Shown: in pieces, positions 25,401 through 36,190 of the stretch
Numbering within the stretch: the first letter of the stretch is position 1
Layout of the letters: the number at the start of each line of letters is the position of its first letter
DNA from: Mercenaria mercenaria
Taxonomy: Eukaryota; Mollusca; Bivalvia; Venerida; Veneridae
Length of the DNA: 64,000 bases
NCBI RefSeq assembly: GCF_021730395.1
Contig: NC_069377.1
Location: 69,517,001 to 69,581,000, forward strand
Reading direction: 5' to 3'
Notes under the pieces: generated by a model
The model's input: only the letters and a program-made list of their open reading frames with translations
What the model was told of the DNA's origin: nothing
Database searches by the model: none
Translations under genes and position numbers: made by a program

Positions 25401-27039
25401 GTAAATGAAGCCCAGCATAATATTTATTAAAATATATCAATGAGCATGTCAGAATGAAAACAATCAAGGCCTTCTTGTGATTTATCGTCTAATTTACCAC
25501 GGTTCATCGTTCAGATGCTTCAGTATTTAACCACTCGGGCTAACGCCCTCGTGGTTCAATTCCTACGCATCTGAACCCTGAACCGTGGTAAATCAGACAA
25601 TAAACCACTCGAAGGCCTTGATTATTTGTTAAGTATATATATTTTGAATGTTCAGAAATACGCTTTGTGATTTCTTGACCATATTATTTCGTCTATTTCT
25701 AGCTGACTGCTTAGAGTGTTACAGTTGCAATAACCTGTTAGAACCAAAATGTGGCAAGACTTTTGAACTTTCCGGAGAAGAGGCTGCCAGTTACGTTGTG
25801 ACGTGTCAAGGAGAGAATGTTGCCTGTAAAAAGATTGAGTCCACGGATACACACAAAGGTATGGCAGAGAAAAAGCTTTGACTAACAGCTGGACTGTGTC
25901 CGTACTCTGTAATATTTAAGAAATGAAATGATTTTTTAGCGCGATTCATGGATTTGCCGATCCTATTCTGTCGTTCATTTCGCATGAACACCGAAAAAAT
26001 AGTTTCATTTCATATATTTATATTATATTTAACGAGATGCTATTAGGAATTGCACATATTTTGTGGCATTTAACATTAAAATCAGCTTCCCGGCCATTCT
26101 ATTCACTAGACGGAACAACTGCAACGTCATCTAAGGAACGTTCTCCCTGACCATACGCGGACGTCGTCAAAACAGCGGTCGGTTATCACTAAGCTGCGAT
26201 TACGTAACTTTCGCGCATTTCCGTTTGCTGTTCATACGAAATGAACGTCATAATTTTCAATGGAAAAAATAGAGCGAATGTAAATATTTGACTATAAGAT
26301 TCAGAAGCGCAAATTATATTCTCTTTACATTATTAATTTATACAGCTAAACTTCGGTAGGTCATACAGCAGTTACTAGAGTATACATGCGTAATTCTACT
26401 GTAGTATGTACCATCTGAGCAAATTAAGAGAAAGATGGCATTCATTTCTAGTAAGAACGAATACTGTTATGAACATAAACTGTCTACAAGGCCTCCAGGT
26501 GGGCCGGAAAGCCATATTTTGCGTTTCGTTTTACTCTCGTAGCATATCATTCACCATAGTTCAAGGTTGTTTAGAATATCATACTATTACATATGTTTTC
26601 TCTGTATATATATATGGAGCTGAAAACTTTGTGATTGTGAGGATGGTGCTAAAAGATTTAGAACTGACTGTGTCCAGTAAAAACTTTCGTGCATAAACAA
26701 ACCTGCGTTTAATTTTGTCCCTACAGGTGCATCCAGAAACATTTTATATAAGGCATGCACAGACGATTAGTATGTCAACATCTAAAAAATTTTCTTAGAT
26801 ATTAAATCCTTGTTTATATATATATTTCAGAAAAGATGCTTGTAACGCGCTCATGTTGGAACACGACGGACGACCAGCTGAAGCCTGATTTTTTTGAGTG
26901 CTCGGAAATGGGAAAAAGCATGGCGTGTTATTGTAGGGGTACGAACAACGGGAAACCATGCAACGGAGCACAGCCAGTACTGACTTACATCTCTGTTATG
27001 ATGACTCTACTTTCAACTATTTTTTATTTCATATTTTGA
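19443..27039 (+). CDS. Ly6-A: Ly6/uPAR-fold, probably GPI-anchored surface protein (3 exons)
   Basis: Exons are 19443-19497, 25703-25858 and 26831-27039, all with GT-AG introns in phase 1, giving 139 residues. Exon 1 is a signal peptide (MEFKYNILLVAICAILHQ), with cleavage likely just before DCLECYSC. The mature part has about 11 cysteines in a three-finger pattern: LECYSC at its start, EPKC, VTC, VAC, SCW, FEC, ACYC and a closing PCNG. The C-terminus (residues about 117-139, VLTYISVMMTLLSTIFYFIF) is hydrophobic with no cytoplasmic tail, as in GPI-attachment signals. Ly6 proteins of this kind (for example the Quiver/Sleepless group) are lipid-anchored receptors or channel modulators; the ligand here is unknown. 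Ly6-B is about 89% identical. Introns 1 and 2 are 6.2 kb and 1.0 kb, far longer than in the paralogues because of repeat insertions. No stop or frameshift is seen. Confidence 0.88.
20838..21668. repeat. 23/21-bp minisatellite (TATATATCTGCCCATAGTC), about 37 units
   Basis: The unit is TATATATCTGCCCATAGTC followed by TGCG (23 bp), with a 21-bp variant that lacks one TA. The two lengths are interspersed. Units near the right end (21500-21668) are more variable. The minus strand has no stop codon in any frame, which gives three overlapping long open frames; these follow from the repeat and are not genes. Confidence 0.95.
21886..22628 (+). mobile_element. Pearl/HINE-like non-autonomous element with four core repeats
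   Basis: It starts AACAAGAGCTGTATGTAAGA, has GCTCGACTTTT inside the left end, and ends AAAGTCGAGCTAAAAAT, so the ends carry a subterminal inverted pair (GCTCGACTT / AAGTCGAGC). The core is a repeat of about 160 bp built on TCTGTCAAAATTCAAATCAG, seen about four times. The same ACAAGAG...GAGCTAAAAAT plan, with a different core, is present at 61337-63240. Pearl elements of bivalves have tandem cores between conserved ends. No protein is encoded. Confidence 0.7.
22780..23265 (+). repeat. Diverged tandem repeat of about 140-150 bp, three units
   Basis: Each unit has TTAGCT(A/C)(A/T)A followed by a GGTCCC or GCCCCTA word, then a run of the type GGGAGGACCTTATAATATGC, ending with TCATGA(A/G)(A/G)CG. 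The units begin near 22790, 22910 and 23035. It resembles cores of bivalve repeat elements. Boundaries are approximate. Confidence 0.5.
24532..24638 (-). CDS. Candidate terminal exon with one membrane segment (unidentified gene)
   Basis: On the minus strand a pyrimidine-rich stretch ending in TAG (just right of 24638) is followed by a frame of 34 codons and a stop at 24534-24532. Its sequence begins VDVSRSFLALPLM and includes the hydrophobic run AVLFFPWWMGLGLALNSIII, ending at H. This would suit a last coding exon with a C-terminal membrane helix or GPI signal. No upstream exon was found and I do not recognise the family. It may be a captured exon or chance. The local GC content is higher than in flanking sequence. 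Confidence 0.2.
25250..25640. repeat. Fold-back element inserted just before Ly6-A exon 2
   Basis: The hairpin tip reads CCACTCGGGCTAACGCCCTC then GTGG. The arms TCAGATGC / GCATCTGA and TTTACCACGGTTCA / TGAACCGTGGTAAA pair outward. Copy B lacks it: there ATGTATCAAACA passes straight into GTATATATATTTTGAATG. It is a diverged relative of the pair at 8896-9650, with the same CACTCGGGCT...GCCCTCGTG tip. Confidence 0.7.
25913..26285. repeat. Inverted-repeat insertion in intron 2 of Ly6-A
   Basis: CGTTCATTTCGCATGAAC (25972-25989) has its reverse complement GTTCATACGAAATGAACG near 26231-26248. In Ly6-B the flanking words TAATATTTGACTATAAG are continuous. Here TAATATTT and AAATATTT flank the extra sequence, a possible target-site duplication. 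No coding capacity is present. Confidence 0.6.
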
Positions 27040-27261
27040 ACACTCATTTGTGTTTAACAAAAATCCAAATTGAACATAAAAAATAGAAATATAAAACACA
27101 AACTTACGAGACTGATAGCAGGAACTGCAAGTTCTACATAGAACTGAATGAATTTCAATATTTGTTGTTATATTTGCAATATGTTACATATTTTGACATT
27201 AATAACAGATTTTGTACTCAAAATAGCCTAATTCTATATATATTTTTAAATATTTTACCAC

Positions 27262-27267
27262 AATAAA
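27262..27267 (+). other. Candidate poly(A) signal of Ly6-A
   Basis: AATAAA lies about 220 nt after the stop codon, in a stretch shared with Ly6-B. The equivalent hexamer in Ly6-B (near 35804) reads AATGAA. Confidence 0.4.
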
Positions 27268-27518
27268 CTGTGGTTTCGTTTTGAACTTTGAAATTTGTAT
27301 CCAGATCAACCGTTTCGAATATGGTTCTTTGAAAGTTCCATTTGTGATATGCTAAAATTTATCAGATCCTTTAGAAGCATAGAACTCAACCAAAACTGCA
27401 CAATTGGTGTACAAGAGGTAGATCTAAAACGAGAGGCCCCAGATGCCTCAACCAGAATTAATAACGACCACGTAAGGGCAGCCATTTTAGCATAAAACTG
27501 CTGTTCCTGTCACTTTTC

Positions 27519-28375
27519 TCGGGTGTGTTAACAGAGAGATTCTCACGCTCACGTGCTGTTAAAACGCCTTTTTATTTATGGGCGGTAAACGTATTACGGC
27601 CCGAAAACGTAATTCAAAAGGAAATGCCGTCAACATGAAAAAACAAACAAACAAACAACTCAGATATTCTCGCCGTTTCATGAAAATTTGAGGACGTTGG
27701 GGGATAATATATTCATTTATTAATTGTTGTTTTTTTCGTGTTTTTTATTCCTCGGGCTCGGGCACCAAACAGTCCCTCAGGATTCTGCAGATGTTATAAC
27801 ACGAAAAACATGTGTTATTCCTACATTAATTAAAAACTGTTGTCGAGAAGATGATAATGTAGGGATAACGCATGTTTTTTTCGTGTTATAACATATGCAG
27901 AATCCCGAGGGACTGATTGGTACCCGGGCCCGTTAGAGGGATTCTGAAGATGTTATAACACGAAAAAGAACATGCGCTAACGCTATTCTAGCATAAAACG
28001 TGTAAAACCCAGGTAAATGAATATATTATCCCTCAACATCATTAAATTTCCATGATGGCCGTTTACTGATGTTGTGAGAACTTGTGGCCTGACCCAATTG
28101 CTTATTTTCTTGGCTGTACATGTACATTTTTGATGTTTGTTATTATAAATGTAAATATTAATAAGCAATAAAATATGATTAAGCTAATTTCCATGAAAAG
28201 CGCGGTAAAGTCTACGTTGTTTTTTTCACGTTAACCTCATGTCCTTTTGAATTATCCGTTTTGGGACCTTAATACGTTTACGCTTTGCCACGGAACGCGC
28301 ATATATAAAAAGGTGTTATGACAGCACGTGAGCGCGAGAATCTCTCTGTAAACACACGTTTTCTCTCCTGTTAAA
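27519..28375. mobile_element. Non-autonomous element with long terminal inverted repeats
   Basis: The left end (GTGTGTTAACAGAGAGATTC, then TCACGTGCTGTTAAAACGCC and AACGTATTACGGCCCGAAAA) is the reverse complement of the right end (28210-28375), over more than 120 bp. The middle (27735-27980) holds a further nested palindrome with ATGTTATAACACGAAAAA arms and CCTCGGGCTCGGGCACC. No transposase frame is present. The left arm alone is found at 36045-36190 in copy B, so insertion predates the segmental duplication. Confidence 0.75.
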
Positions 28376-28379
28376 ACAC

Positions 28380-28640
28380 CCCGGAACAGTGACAACATCT
28401 TTGGTCACTTTCATTTAATAAAGATGACGGTGTCTGCTGAGAACTGCTATCAAGACCTCTTCTCAGTCGTCTGGTAAAATACCCGTGTGATAACTTGTAA
28501 TACTTGATACATTTAATCTGAATGCAAGTGATTGATTGCGTTAAGATTATTGACGATTCTTTTAGTTCTTCTTGCCAACAATTAAGGTGTGAAAGTAATC
28601 TCTCGATCTGTTCCTTTATCTCTATGGGCATTCTTTCTCG
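28380..28640 (-). repeat. Unknown repeat with a conserved open frame, copy 1
   Basis: This is the reverse complement of 37466-37690 with only a few differences. On the minus strand the shared part reads IEIKEQIERLLSHLNCWQEE, later KCIKYYKLSHGYFTRRLRRG, and remains open in both copies. I do not recognise the protein. It abuts the LINE C-terminus at 28660 and may be a captured host exon or part of an unfamiliar transposable element. Confidence 0.4.
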
Positions 28641-28659
28641 TTCGGTGCTATTTTTGGTG

Positions 28660-30030
28660 GTCGGGACTGGTCCATACCGAGGACGTGACCTTGCATTGTT
28701 TAATTTAAATGGCAGCGTCCTGGCTGTTCGTTCTCCTGTAGAGTTCTTCATTGGAGATTTTCTTTGGCCAGTATATACGACAGATTCTCCTGAGACAACC
28801 ATTGTGGAAGACACTGATTTTCTTCATGTCCCTCTTGGTTACTCTCCAGCACACTGAATCATACAGGAGAACTGGCTTCACAAAACTGGAATAGAGCCTG
28901 AGCTTTGTGGTGGGGCTGTATTGCCTTGACTTCCAAATTGGCTTGAGTCCGGCGAAGGAACCTCTGGCTTTGCTGAGCCTGGCTAGTATGTCCTTCTGTG
29001 CTGCGTTGTCGTTGCTAATGATACTTCCAAGATACGTGAAGTCACTGAGGGGTGTCGTTTAATGTGATGGATGTTTCATCAGTATTGTTGACGTTCAGGA
29101 CTTTGGTCTTGGAAGACCTAATGGTAAGCCCCACCTTGTTGGCAAAGTTGTTCAACCTGTTGGTTTTCTGTTGAAGGTTGGTTGCCTTGGTAGACACATC
29201 GCCAGGTCATCAGCAAAGTCAAGGTCTTAAAGCCGGGAAAATGGGGTCCACTGGATACCTCTGGGCCTGTCATAGGTCTTCATCATCACCCAATCGATGG
29301 TGATTAAGAAGAGGATAGGTGAGATGATACATCCCTGTCGCACGCCAGACTTCAAAAGGAACCATTCTGACAATTGTCCATCGACTATGACACTGCATTT
29401 GAAATTCTGGTAGAAGAGTCGTATCAGTGTGACCATCTTTGGAGGTGGGGGTGGGGATTCCGCAGTTCGCTAGAATCTTCCATAGGGTCTCTCGATGTAC
29501 ATTGTCAAATGCCTTCTGAAAATCAATGAAGTTGATGTACACCGGAGTGTTCCACACTATGCATTGCTCTATGATGTTCCTCAGTGTGTATATCTGGTCA
29601 ATGCACCCTCCACCTCTTCTGAAGCCAGCCTGTTCCCGTCTGAGTATGTTTTCTATGACTTTGTTGATTCTGCCAAGAACTCTACAAAAGTTGGATGGAA
29701 CTGATAGGAATTGCCACGCCAGTTTTAACAGTTTTGAAGGTCAACTTTCTTGGGGAACTTGACAATCAGGCCTTTGATCCAATCATCGGGGACAGTTTTC
29801 TCTTCCGAGTTCTTCTGGAAGAGGTCAGTCAGCAACTTATGGGTTTTAAATGCGCCTTCATTTTCTCATGAAGGGTTTTAAAGTGTCCCAGTAAGCTGTT
29901 TGGTTTTCCGTACTCACGCATCTCTCTTTTTGTGCTGCCGTCCCCACTACTAGCTCCTTACTATGCTCTCTTATCATTTCAAGGTTTTTGACCTCCTTGT
30001 CTTAGCTCGTAGCCCCCTGAAGAAAAAAGA
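28660..30030 (-). mobile_element. Decayed LINE (RT palm to C-terminus), minus strand, RTE-like
   Basis: From right to left the minus strand encodes FIDFQKAFDNVHRETLWKIL (near 29478-29540), FYQNFKCSVIVDGQLSEWFL, SGVRQGCIISPILFLITIDW (near 29290-29350), a KVGLTI...KTKVL stretch and the DFTYLGSIISND-type block (about 29010-29060). It ends with KRDMKKISVFHNGCLRRICR (28800s). These are ordered RT blocks of a non-LTR element; the wording matches RTE-like elements best, with moderate confidence. Frameshifts break the frame several times. The right edge at about 30030 coincides with the left boundary of duplication copy B. Confidence 0.85.
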
Positions 30031-30885
30031 AAAGATGGTTATTATATCAGTTCCTTTGGGGAAGTATGGAAAAAAAACAAGGTTGTTCTCAAACGGAAGT
30101 TCCCTATCAGTGACGACGGAAAAGTGATTCTGTTTCATATAGCTGCCCGAACAAGAGTTTGCATGGGCTGAATTGGTTACTTTACAGCTCGCTTGGTAAA
30201 TTAAATGAAATGCTTACATGTTAATTAGGTTATACAATAGATACCTGAGCTTCATCTAAAATTTGCGTGAAAAAATATCATCCGTACAACAATGTCGGTG
30301 TCAAGATGAGAGTATCGCTTTAAAATGAATGTTTACGAAATAAATAATTTATGAGACTTTTCCGGATACTTTTCGAACACGCCTCGTATATATCATAATG
30401 TAGTTTATACCTGATGACAGGAAAATCCATGCCTAATTAACATTTAGAAGACGTTCAGTAGATGATTTATGCATGGTTTATTAAGAACAATATCTCTGCT
30501 TATATTAGATTTAGCTGTGGTTCTGCATACATTATCATTTATGAGGTTCAGTGAAATGAATATGATTTTAATGCAGTAACATTGAAATTACTAATTTCAC
30601 GATCAATTAAAAATACCTTCCTTCGAGCTTACTACAGGTATTGAAAAAACAAGGATATTCTGATTTTTGTTTTACATTAGCTATCATAGCAAATCAGTGT
30701 CAGTTCTGAATATGAAAGAATGGGGAACTAATCATATAAAATTTTGAATTACTTCAGGAATTATTCGCATGAACAAAATACAAGGGCCACAATCCGTTGA
30801 CTTCGTAATTAAAGGACTAAATTATTATACTGTTCTGCTTTGGTGCCCAGCACAACTGAGATTATCCACAGTTGAAAGGAACATA

Positions 30886-30945
30886 TTTATTACGTGACTG
30901 TTCTGTCTGCACCAGGTTACATTTAGAACAGTCTGCACATGTTCT
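30886..30945 (+). repeat. Single 56-bp minisatellite unit in copy B
   Basis: ACATATTTATTACGTGACTG followed by TTCTGTCTGCACCAGGTTAC matches one unit of the array at 15815-17045. The E-box here reads TACGTG. Confidence 0.75.
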
Positions 30946-31134
30946 AAACATTCCGGAACACTACTCTTTTTCATTCCATTGACATAGAGTGAGTACAGAA
31001 TGTTCGGAGTAATCTTTGGAATATGGTCCAGGTCTGTGCGTGCTTATATGTGAGGACCATAGAACGACGAGTCAGTTTATTAAGTTGTTCATTTTTTTAA
31101 TTGTTTTCATTTTATATTATCAATAGAGTTTATT

Positions 31135-31500
31135 ATTAAATCTATATTTATAGTCCTTTCCATTGGCCTAGATGTAGTCACATGATCAATTATAAAAACT
31201 CGTATTGACTCGAAGGCGGAGCCAAAAACACGTATTGACCTGCAGCTGTGACGTCATCACGGTTTGACGTCAAAACAGTGCGACGTTGTACACAATTTAC
31301 CACGAAAAGTGACCAAAGGCTGCAGATACTTGTATTTAATGTTTATACTTATGAGTAGGTTGGATTTAATAATAAAACAAGTGTTGCCTTTTAAGTTCGG
31401 TCGATATGTGGATTTATCGACCTGATAAAAGCGATATCGACCGAGGGCTGCGATAAATCCACATATCGATCTCACCAAAAGGCAATAATTGTATAATATC
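31135..31500. repeat. Fold-back element, copy 2 (inverted relative to copy 1)
   Basis: It contains GATATGTGGATTTATCGACC and its partner GATAAATCCACATATCGATC, and it is the reverse complement of the outer part of 195-670. The matching place in copy A (about 17165-17200) passes from ATTATCAATAG to TCATACTCG without it, so it inserted in copy B after duplication or was lost cleanly from A. Confidence 0.65.
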
Positions 31501-32013
31501 TTTCTCGTTTTTAATTGACTCCATACTCGGCCATCTCTGTAACTCCATATTACACCTCGCGTTCTTAGCTAAACATCTCAGGTTGCGTCTTAATATGCAT
31601 GCATCTTGCACAGTTTGGTGAACTATATACCAAAATATCTTTTACGAAAAACGTATTCTAATAAACAAAAGTCCCTACGCATACCAGCAACACTAATATA
31701 ATGTTTTTCAAAAGATGCAGGCGAAGAAAACGATTCTTGATGTATATAAAATGTGGTCGCTTAACTTATCGGCGTTATTCATCAAAACGTTTTGACCTTT
31801 TCATCAACGTTATAATTTATCCTCAGCTGTCCAGTCCAGGTCATTTGCCAATGAACCTAGCCGCTGATGACATATATTTGTACTCAATGTTGTTATAATT
31901 TATACGTTGCTGATTATAACTATAAATGTATCACTTGGATATTCAAACATATTTTAGTTTTTAGAGCGAAAATTCAAACACCGTTGCGTTCGTTGCGTTA
32001 TGATCTGTTTATC

Positions 32014-32190
32014 TTTTGTTTGTTTTGGGTTTAACGCCGTTTTTCAACTGTATTTCACCTATCTAACGGCGGACAGTTTACCTCACGAGTGTTCCTGGAT
32101 TCTGTGCCAATACAAACCTGTTCTCCGCAAGTAACTGCCAACTTCCCCACTCGAACCAGCGGTGGAGGACGAATGATTTGTCGTCACGGA
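32014..32190 (-). repeat. tRNA-derived SINE, copy 3
   Basis: It is the same element as at 17571, at the homologous site, with a slightly longer deletion at the right (GAATGATTTGTCGTCACGG). Confidence 0.6.
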
Positions 32191-33518
32191 GAACATACGC
32201 CATCTGTTAATAAACGTTATGCTTTTGATTTCGAAACATAGCGAGGCTGTCAGTAGAAGGTTTTATTTTTCTAAAATATGACATTTCCGTTTGCGGCAAA
32301 GAAATATAATAATATACACTAATGGTTTTAATGTAAGGAAATTTGTAAACCTTGATGATCTGACAAGCTTACGCTTTTACCATTGTGTTTTGGCGAAAGT
32401 AGACGACTAAAAATACGTTTTGACTAAAAACTTGAAAAAAGTAAAAGGTACAAGACCCTTGTATTGCTTCTATTGTTGATAAGACTATCATAATATATAC
32501 TGGCAAAATAGATTTCTATCTTTATCATCTATTTGTTACATTTTATTCTGTTTTATTTCATTATCTACTTTTTTTTTCGTAAAATGTACAACAGATTGTC
32601 GACGGTATCAGTAAATTCCCATAATGAAATTTAAACAATATATATTTCTGTGTCCAGACATTCTGCGCGATTAGACAACATAGCTGCCGCGCTAATTCCT
32701 TTAGAATAATAAGACGAGATTGACCATACAGTATCGTGTTGTGCGCCACTGTATTGGCGATGTACATTCATTTGTTTATTGAACTGAAGTACTAGTATAT
32801 AATACTTAAGTGTTCTCTCGCTTTAAAGTTTCCGAGGAAAGCATATTTGACAAAACATTGCGTTATAGACAAGACTTCGTGTCATACATTATTATGTTTT
32901 TTTCTTAAACAATTTATTTCTTTTTGCAAAATCTGTTCGATCTGGATTAAATTTCACAAAATTGAAGCAAATAACTTTTTGGAGAACAAAGAAAGTAGAA
33001 ACTTATAATCTATCTAAAAGTGAGTGTGAAGTTTCTACTTTTCTCTATTTTATTTACTTAGAGAATTGATGATTTTTGAAACAGACACAGGCCAGTACAT
33101 ATCCCACACTCGTAAAAATACTTAATTTTAGATAACTTTTTTGTCTATACCTTAAGCACATTTCGCAAAAGAAAACTTTAATGTCGATATCTTCACCTTT
33201 ATAATATAAATTGGGATTGAATAACATATATGTTAGGAGTATTCGCGCATCCGATGAGGTATATAAGAAGTAAGTTTATATATATTGTTGTAAATAACAG
33301 CTATGATATAGTTTATAAAAGTCAGTAATAATATATTAAATTATAATCCTGTATTGATTACTAAATTGATCGGTAAAAATTGATAAAACGACATCAGTTT
33401 CATTTATGTAAAGGAGTCTAGTGGATGAGATCAATGCTTCTAAGAGGTAGATTTTTTTCCCAAATGTTTAACTGAAAGGACTTAAATTAGATTCAATCCG
33501 ACAAATGCTAATAGGACT

Positions 33519-33605
33519 GGTAATTAAACCACTGTGACAAGCAGGCCTGTGTCACGCTTGTCTCACTCGTTCATATCGGTCGGCTGGAGGATATCTATCG
33601 TTTTT
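33519..33605 (+). promoter_or_regulatory. Ly6-B promoter / 5' leader block, uninterrupted
   Basis: GGTAATTAAACCACTGTGAC, then TGTGTCACGCTTGTCTCACT and CGGTCGGCTGGAGGATATC, lie about 30-115 nt before the start codon. The same words precede Ly6-A (split) and, partly, Ly6-C. Survival in the much more diverged Ly6-C favours a function in transcription start or the leader. No TATA box is seen. Confidence 0.5.
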
Positions 33606-33635
33606 CTCCGTCCATATCGTAGCGTCTAGAAAAAA

Positions 33636-35567
33636 ATGGAGTTTAAATACAACATTCTTTTTGTAGCAATATGTGCAATATTGCATCAAGGTAATCTACA
33701 TGCTTATTTATTTATTTTTTAAAAACTTGTTTAGACTCTCAGATTTCTTTTTCTTGGTAAACACGCTTGCAGTTCTGTATAAGGCTAGTTCTCGTCTTTT
33801 GTATTCTTGTCTGCTGTTTATTATAACACCTTTAAAAGTAAAATGGTAGATACATCCCTTTTTAACTCGGTGTCAAATCAACAAGGCTAGATTTTTCTCA
33901 AAAGTCCCTTTTCTCCACCCACAATGCCCGTCTGAATTGACCTTGAAATGACAAACCAGTCTGTCGTCACCGCAGTTTCAGACTGAATTGTTAAACAATT
34001 TTGTTGATATGATTCTAATTCAACAAATAAAGATGTACGTGGTTATTGGTTTAAACACATTGATTTTCTGTTTTCCTCTGTTGGTAAAATTACAATAATA
34101 ATGTACAAACAGTAAGCAAATCATTTACAAAATTGGAGTTGGTGCTGCGGGTGGGGATGTGAGGAAGAGCGGGGAGAGGGTTCTGTAAATGTGGACTCTC
34201 GATGAAGGTTAACAGCAAAAGACACCGCCATTACGAATGACATGAGATGTTTTAAACAACGGAAGTGAGACAGGTTTATATAGTGCATATGTTCAGGAGT
34301 ATATGCATATCTTATCACGATGCATGAAGAGATGTTAAAACGACTGTATTGTGGTTTAATTGATATAAAGCATTGTTTTAATGCACTTTACAGAGATGAT
34401 GCACTGTTAGCGATTCAAACGCTAAAATGTTGCGTACTATAAGAAATATACATTTATTTATTTATTCATTTATTTATCAAGACGGTAAAACGTGTATGAA
34501 CTGCGAACCATTTACTTTTGACTTTTTCAAATTCTAGTTTTTGTAACTAATGTTAATGAAATCAATGTATCAAACAGTATATATATATTTTGAATGTTTT
34601 AAAATACGCTTTGTGATTTCTTGACCATGTTATTTCGCCTATTTCTAGCTGACTGCTTAAAGTGTTACAGTTGCAATAGTCTGTTAGAACCAAAATGTGG
34701 CAAGACTTTCGAACTTTCTGGAAAAGAGGCTGCCAGTTACGTTGTGAAGTGTCAAGGAGAGAATGTTGCCTGTAGAAAGATTGAATCTACGGATGCACAC
34801 AAAGGTATAGTAGAGAAAATGCTTTGAATAACAGCTGAACTGCATCAGTACTCAGTAATATTTGACTATAAGATTCAGAAGCGCAAATTTATTCACTTTA
34901 CATTATTAGTTTATACAGCTAAACTTCGGTAGGTCTTATAGCAGTTATACTAGAGTAAATGTGCGTAATTCTACTGTAGTATGTACCGTCTGAGCAAAAT
35001 AAGAATAAAATGGCATTTATTTCTAGTAAGAACGAATACTGTAATGAACATAAACTGTCTACAAGGCCTACAGGTGGACCGGAAAGCCATATTTTGCGTT
35101 TGTTTTACTTTTTTTACATGTTTTCTCATTTGTGGAATATAAATGGAGCGGAAAACGTTTTGATACTGAGGATGGTGCTAAAAGATTTAGAACTGTGTCC
35201 AGTAAAATCTTTCTAATTTTGCCCCTACAGGTGCATCCAGAAACATCAACATTTTATATAAGGAATACAAAATGTACACTGAAGATTAGTTCTCCACCAT
35301 CTAAAAAACTTCTTAGATATTAAATCCTTGTTAATACAGTACATTTCTTATATTTCAGAAAAGATGCTTGTAACGCGCTCATGTTGGAACACGACGGACG
35401 ACCAGCTGAAGCAGGATTTTTTTGAGTGCTCGAACATGGGAAAAGGCATGGCGTGTTACTGCAAGGGTACGGACCACGGGAAACCATGCAACGGAGCACA
35501 ACCAGTACTGACCTACATCTCAATTATGATGACTCTACTTTCAACTACTTTCTATTTCATATTTTGA
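33636..35567 (+). CDS. Ly6-B: Ly6/uPAR-fold, probably GPI-anchored surface protein (3 exons)
   Basis: Exons are 33636-33690, 34649-34804 and 35359-35567, with phase-1 GT-AG introns of 958 and 554 nt, giving 139 residues. It has the same layout as Ly6-A: signal peptide MEFKYNILFVAICAILHQ, DCLKCYSC, EPKC, VKC, VAC, SCW, FEC, ACYC, PCNG and a hydrophobic C-terminal tail. All mature cysteines are kept. About 15 residues differ from Ly6-A, several by charge (E to K after DCL, E to K in SGKEA, T to K in VVKC, R to K in CYCKG). Likely location is the outer membrane leaflet. The partner molecule is unknown. The reading frame is intact. The AATAAA of Ly6-A is AATGAA here, so a different 3' end may be used. 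Confidence 0.88.
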
Positions 35568-36044
35568 ATATTCATTTATATTTAACAAAAATCCAAGTGA
35601 AACATAGTTAAAATAGAAATATGAAACACAATCTTGTAAGACTGATAGCTGGAATCGCAAGTTTTACATAGAACTGAATGAATTTCAATATTGTTGTTAT
35701 ATTTGTAATATTTGTAGTATTTTACATAGTTTGACATTGATATAACAGACTTTGTACTCAAGATTATTATAATTTTTGAAATATTTTACAACAATGAACT
35801 GTGGTTTTGTTTTGAACTTTGAAATTTGTACTCAGATCAACCCTTTCCAATATGGTTCTTTGAAAGTTCCATTTGTGGTTTGCTAAAATCCTTTAGAAGC
35901 ATAGAACTCAACCAAAAAACAGCAAAATTGGTGTACAAGAGGTAGATCTAAGACGAGAGGCCCCACATGCCTCAACCAGAATTAATAACGACCATTAAGG
36001 GCAGCCATTTTAGCATAAAACTACTTTTTATCACTTTACTTTTC

Positions 36045-36190
36045 TCCGGTGTGTTAACAGAGAGATTCTCGCGCTCACGTGCTGTTAAAACACCTTTTTA
36101 TATATACACATTCTGCAGCGAAGCGTAAACGTATTACGGCCCGAAAACGGATAATTCAAAAGGAAATGACGTCAACGTGAAAAAAACTCA
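36045..36190. mobile_element. Left arm of the long-TIR element, truncated copy
   Basis: GTGTGTTAACAGAGAGATTC through TCACGTGCTGTTAAAACACC to GGAAATGACGTCAACGTGAA matches 27519-27640. The element breaks off where LINE sequence begins at about 36195. Confidence 0.7.

Larger units (their letters stand above)
15010..27640 (+). repeat. Segmental duplication, copy A (contains Ly6-A)
   Basis: Sequence before, within and after Ly6-A reappears in the same order at 30045-36185. Shared landmarks include CATTAAGAAGACGTTCAG (15371), the SINE at 17571, TTTCCGAGGAAAGCATATTT (18279), all three Ly6 exons, their introns and the left arm of the inverted-repeat element at 27519. Copy A is 12.6 kb and copy B 6.1 kb. 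The excess in A is an expanded minisatellite, the 4.7-kb intron insertion and several small insertions. Confidence 0.85.
30045..36185 (+). repeat. Segmental duplication, copy B (contains Ly6-B)
   Basis: This is the collinear partner of 15010-27640. It lacks the large intron and promoter insertions of copy A, but has its own insertion at 31135-31500. It starts next to the LINE at 28660-30030 and ends inside the inverted-repeat element whose left arm is at 36045. Confidence 0.85.

Noticed and set aside
28371-28814. 147-codon minus-strand frame as a host gene
   Set aside because: Its first half overlaps the C-terminal part of a LINE in another frame, and its second half is a dispersed repeat, so it is not reported as a gene. 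The repeat part is kept as a finding.
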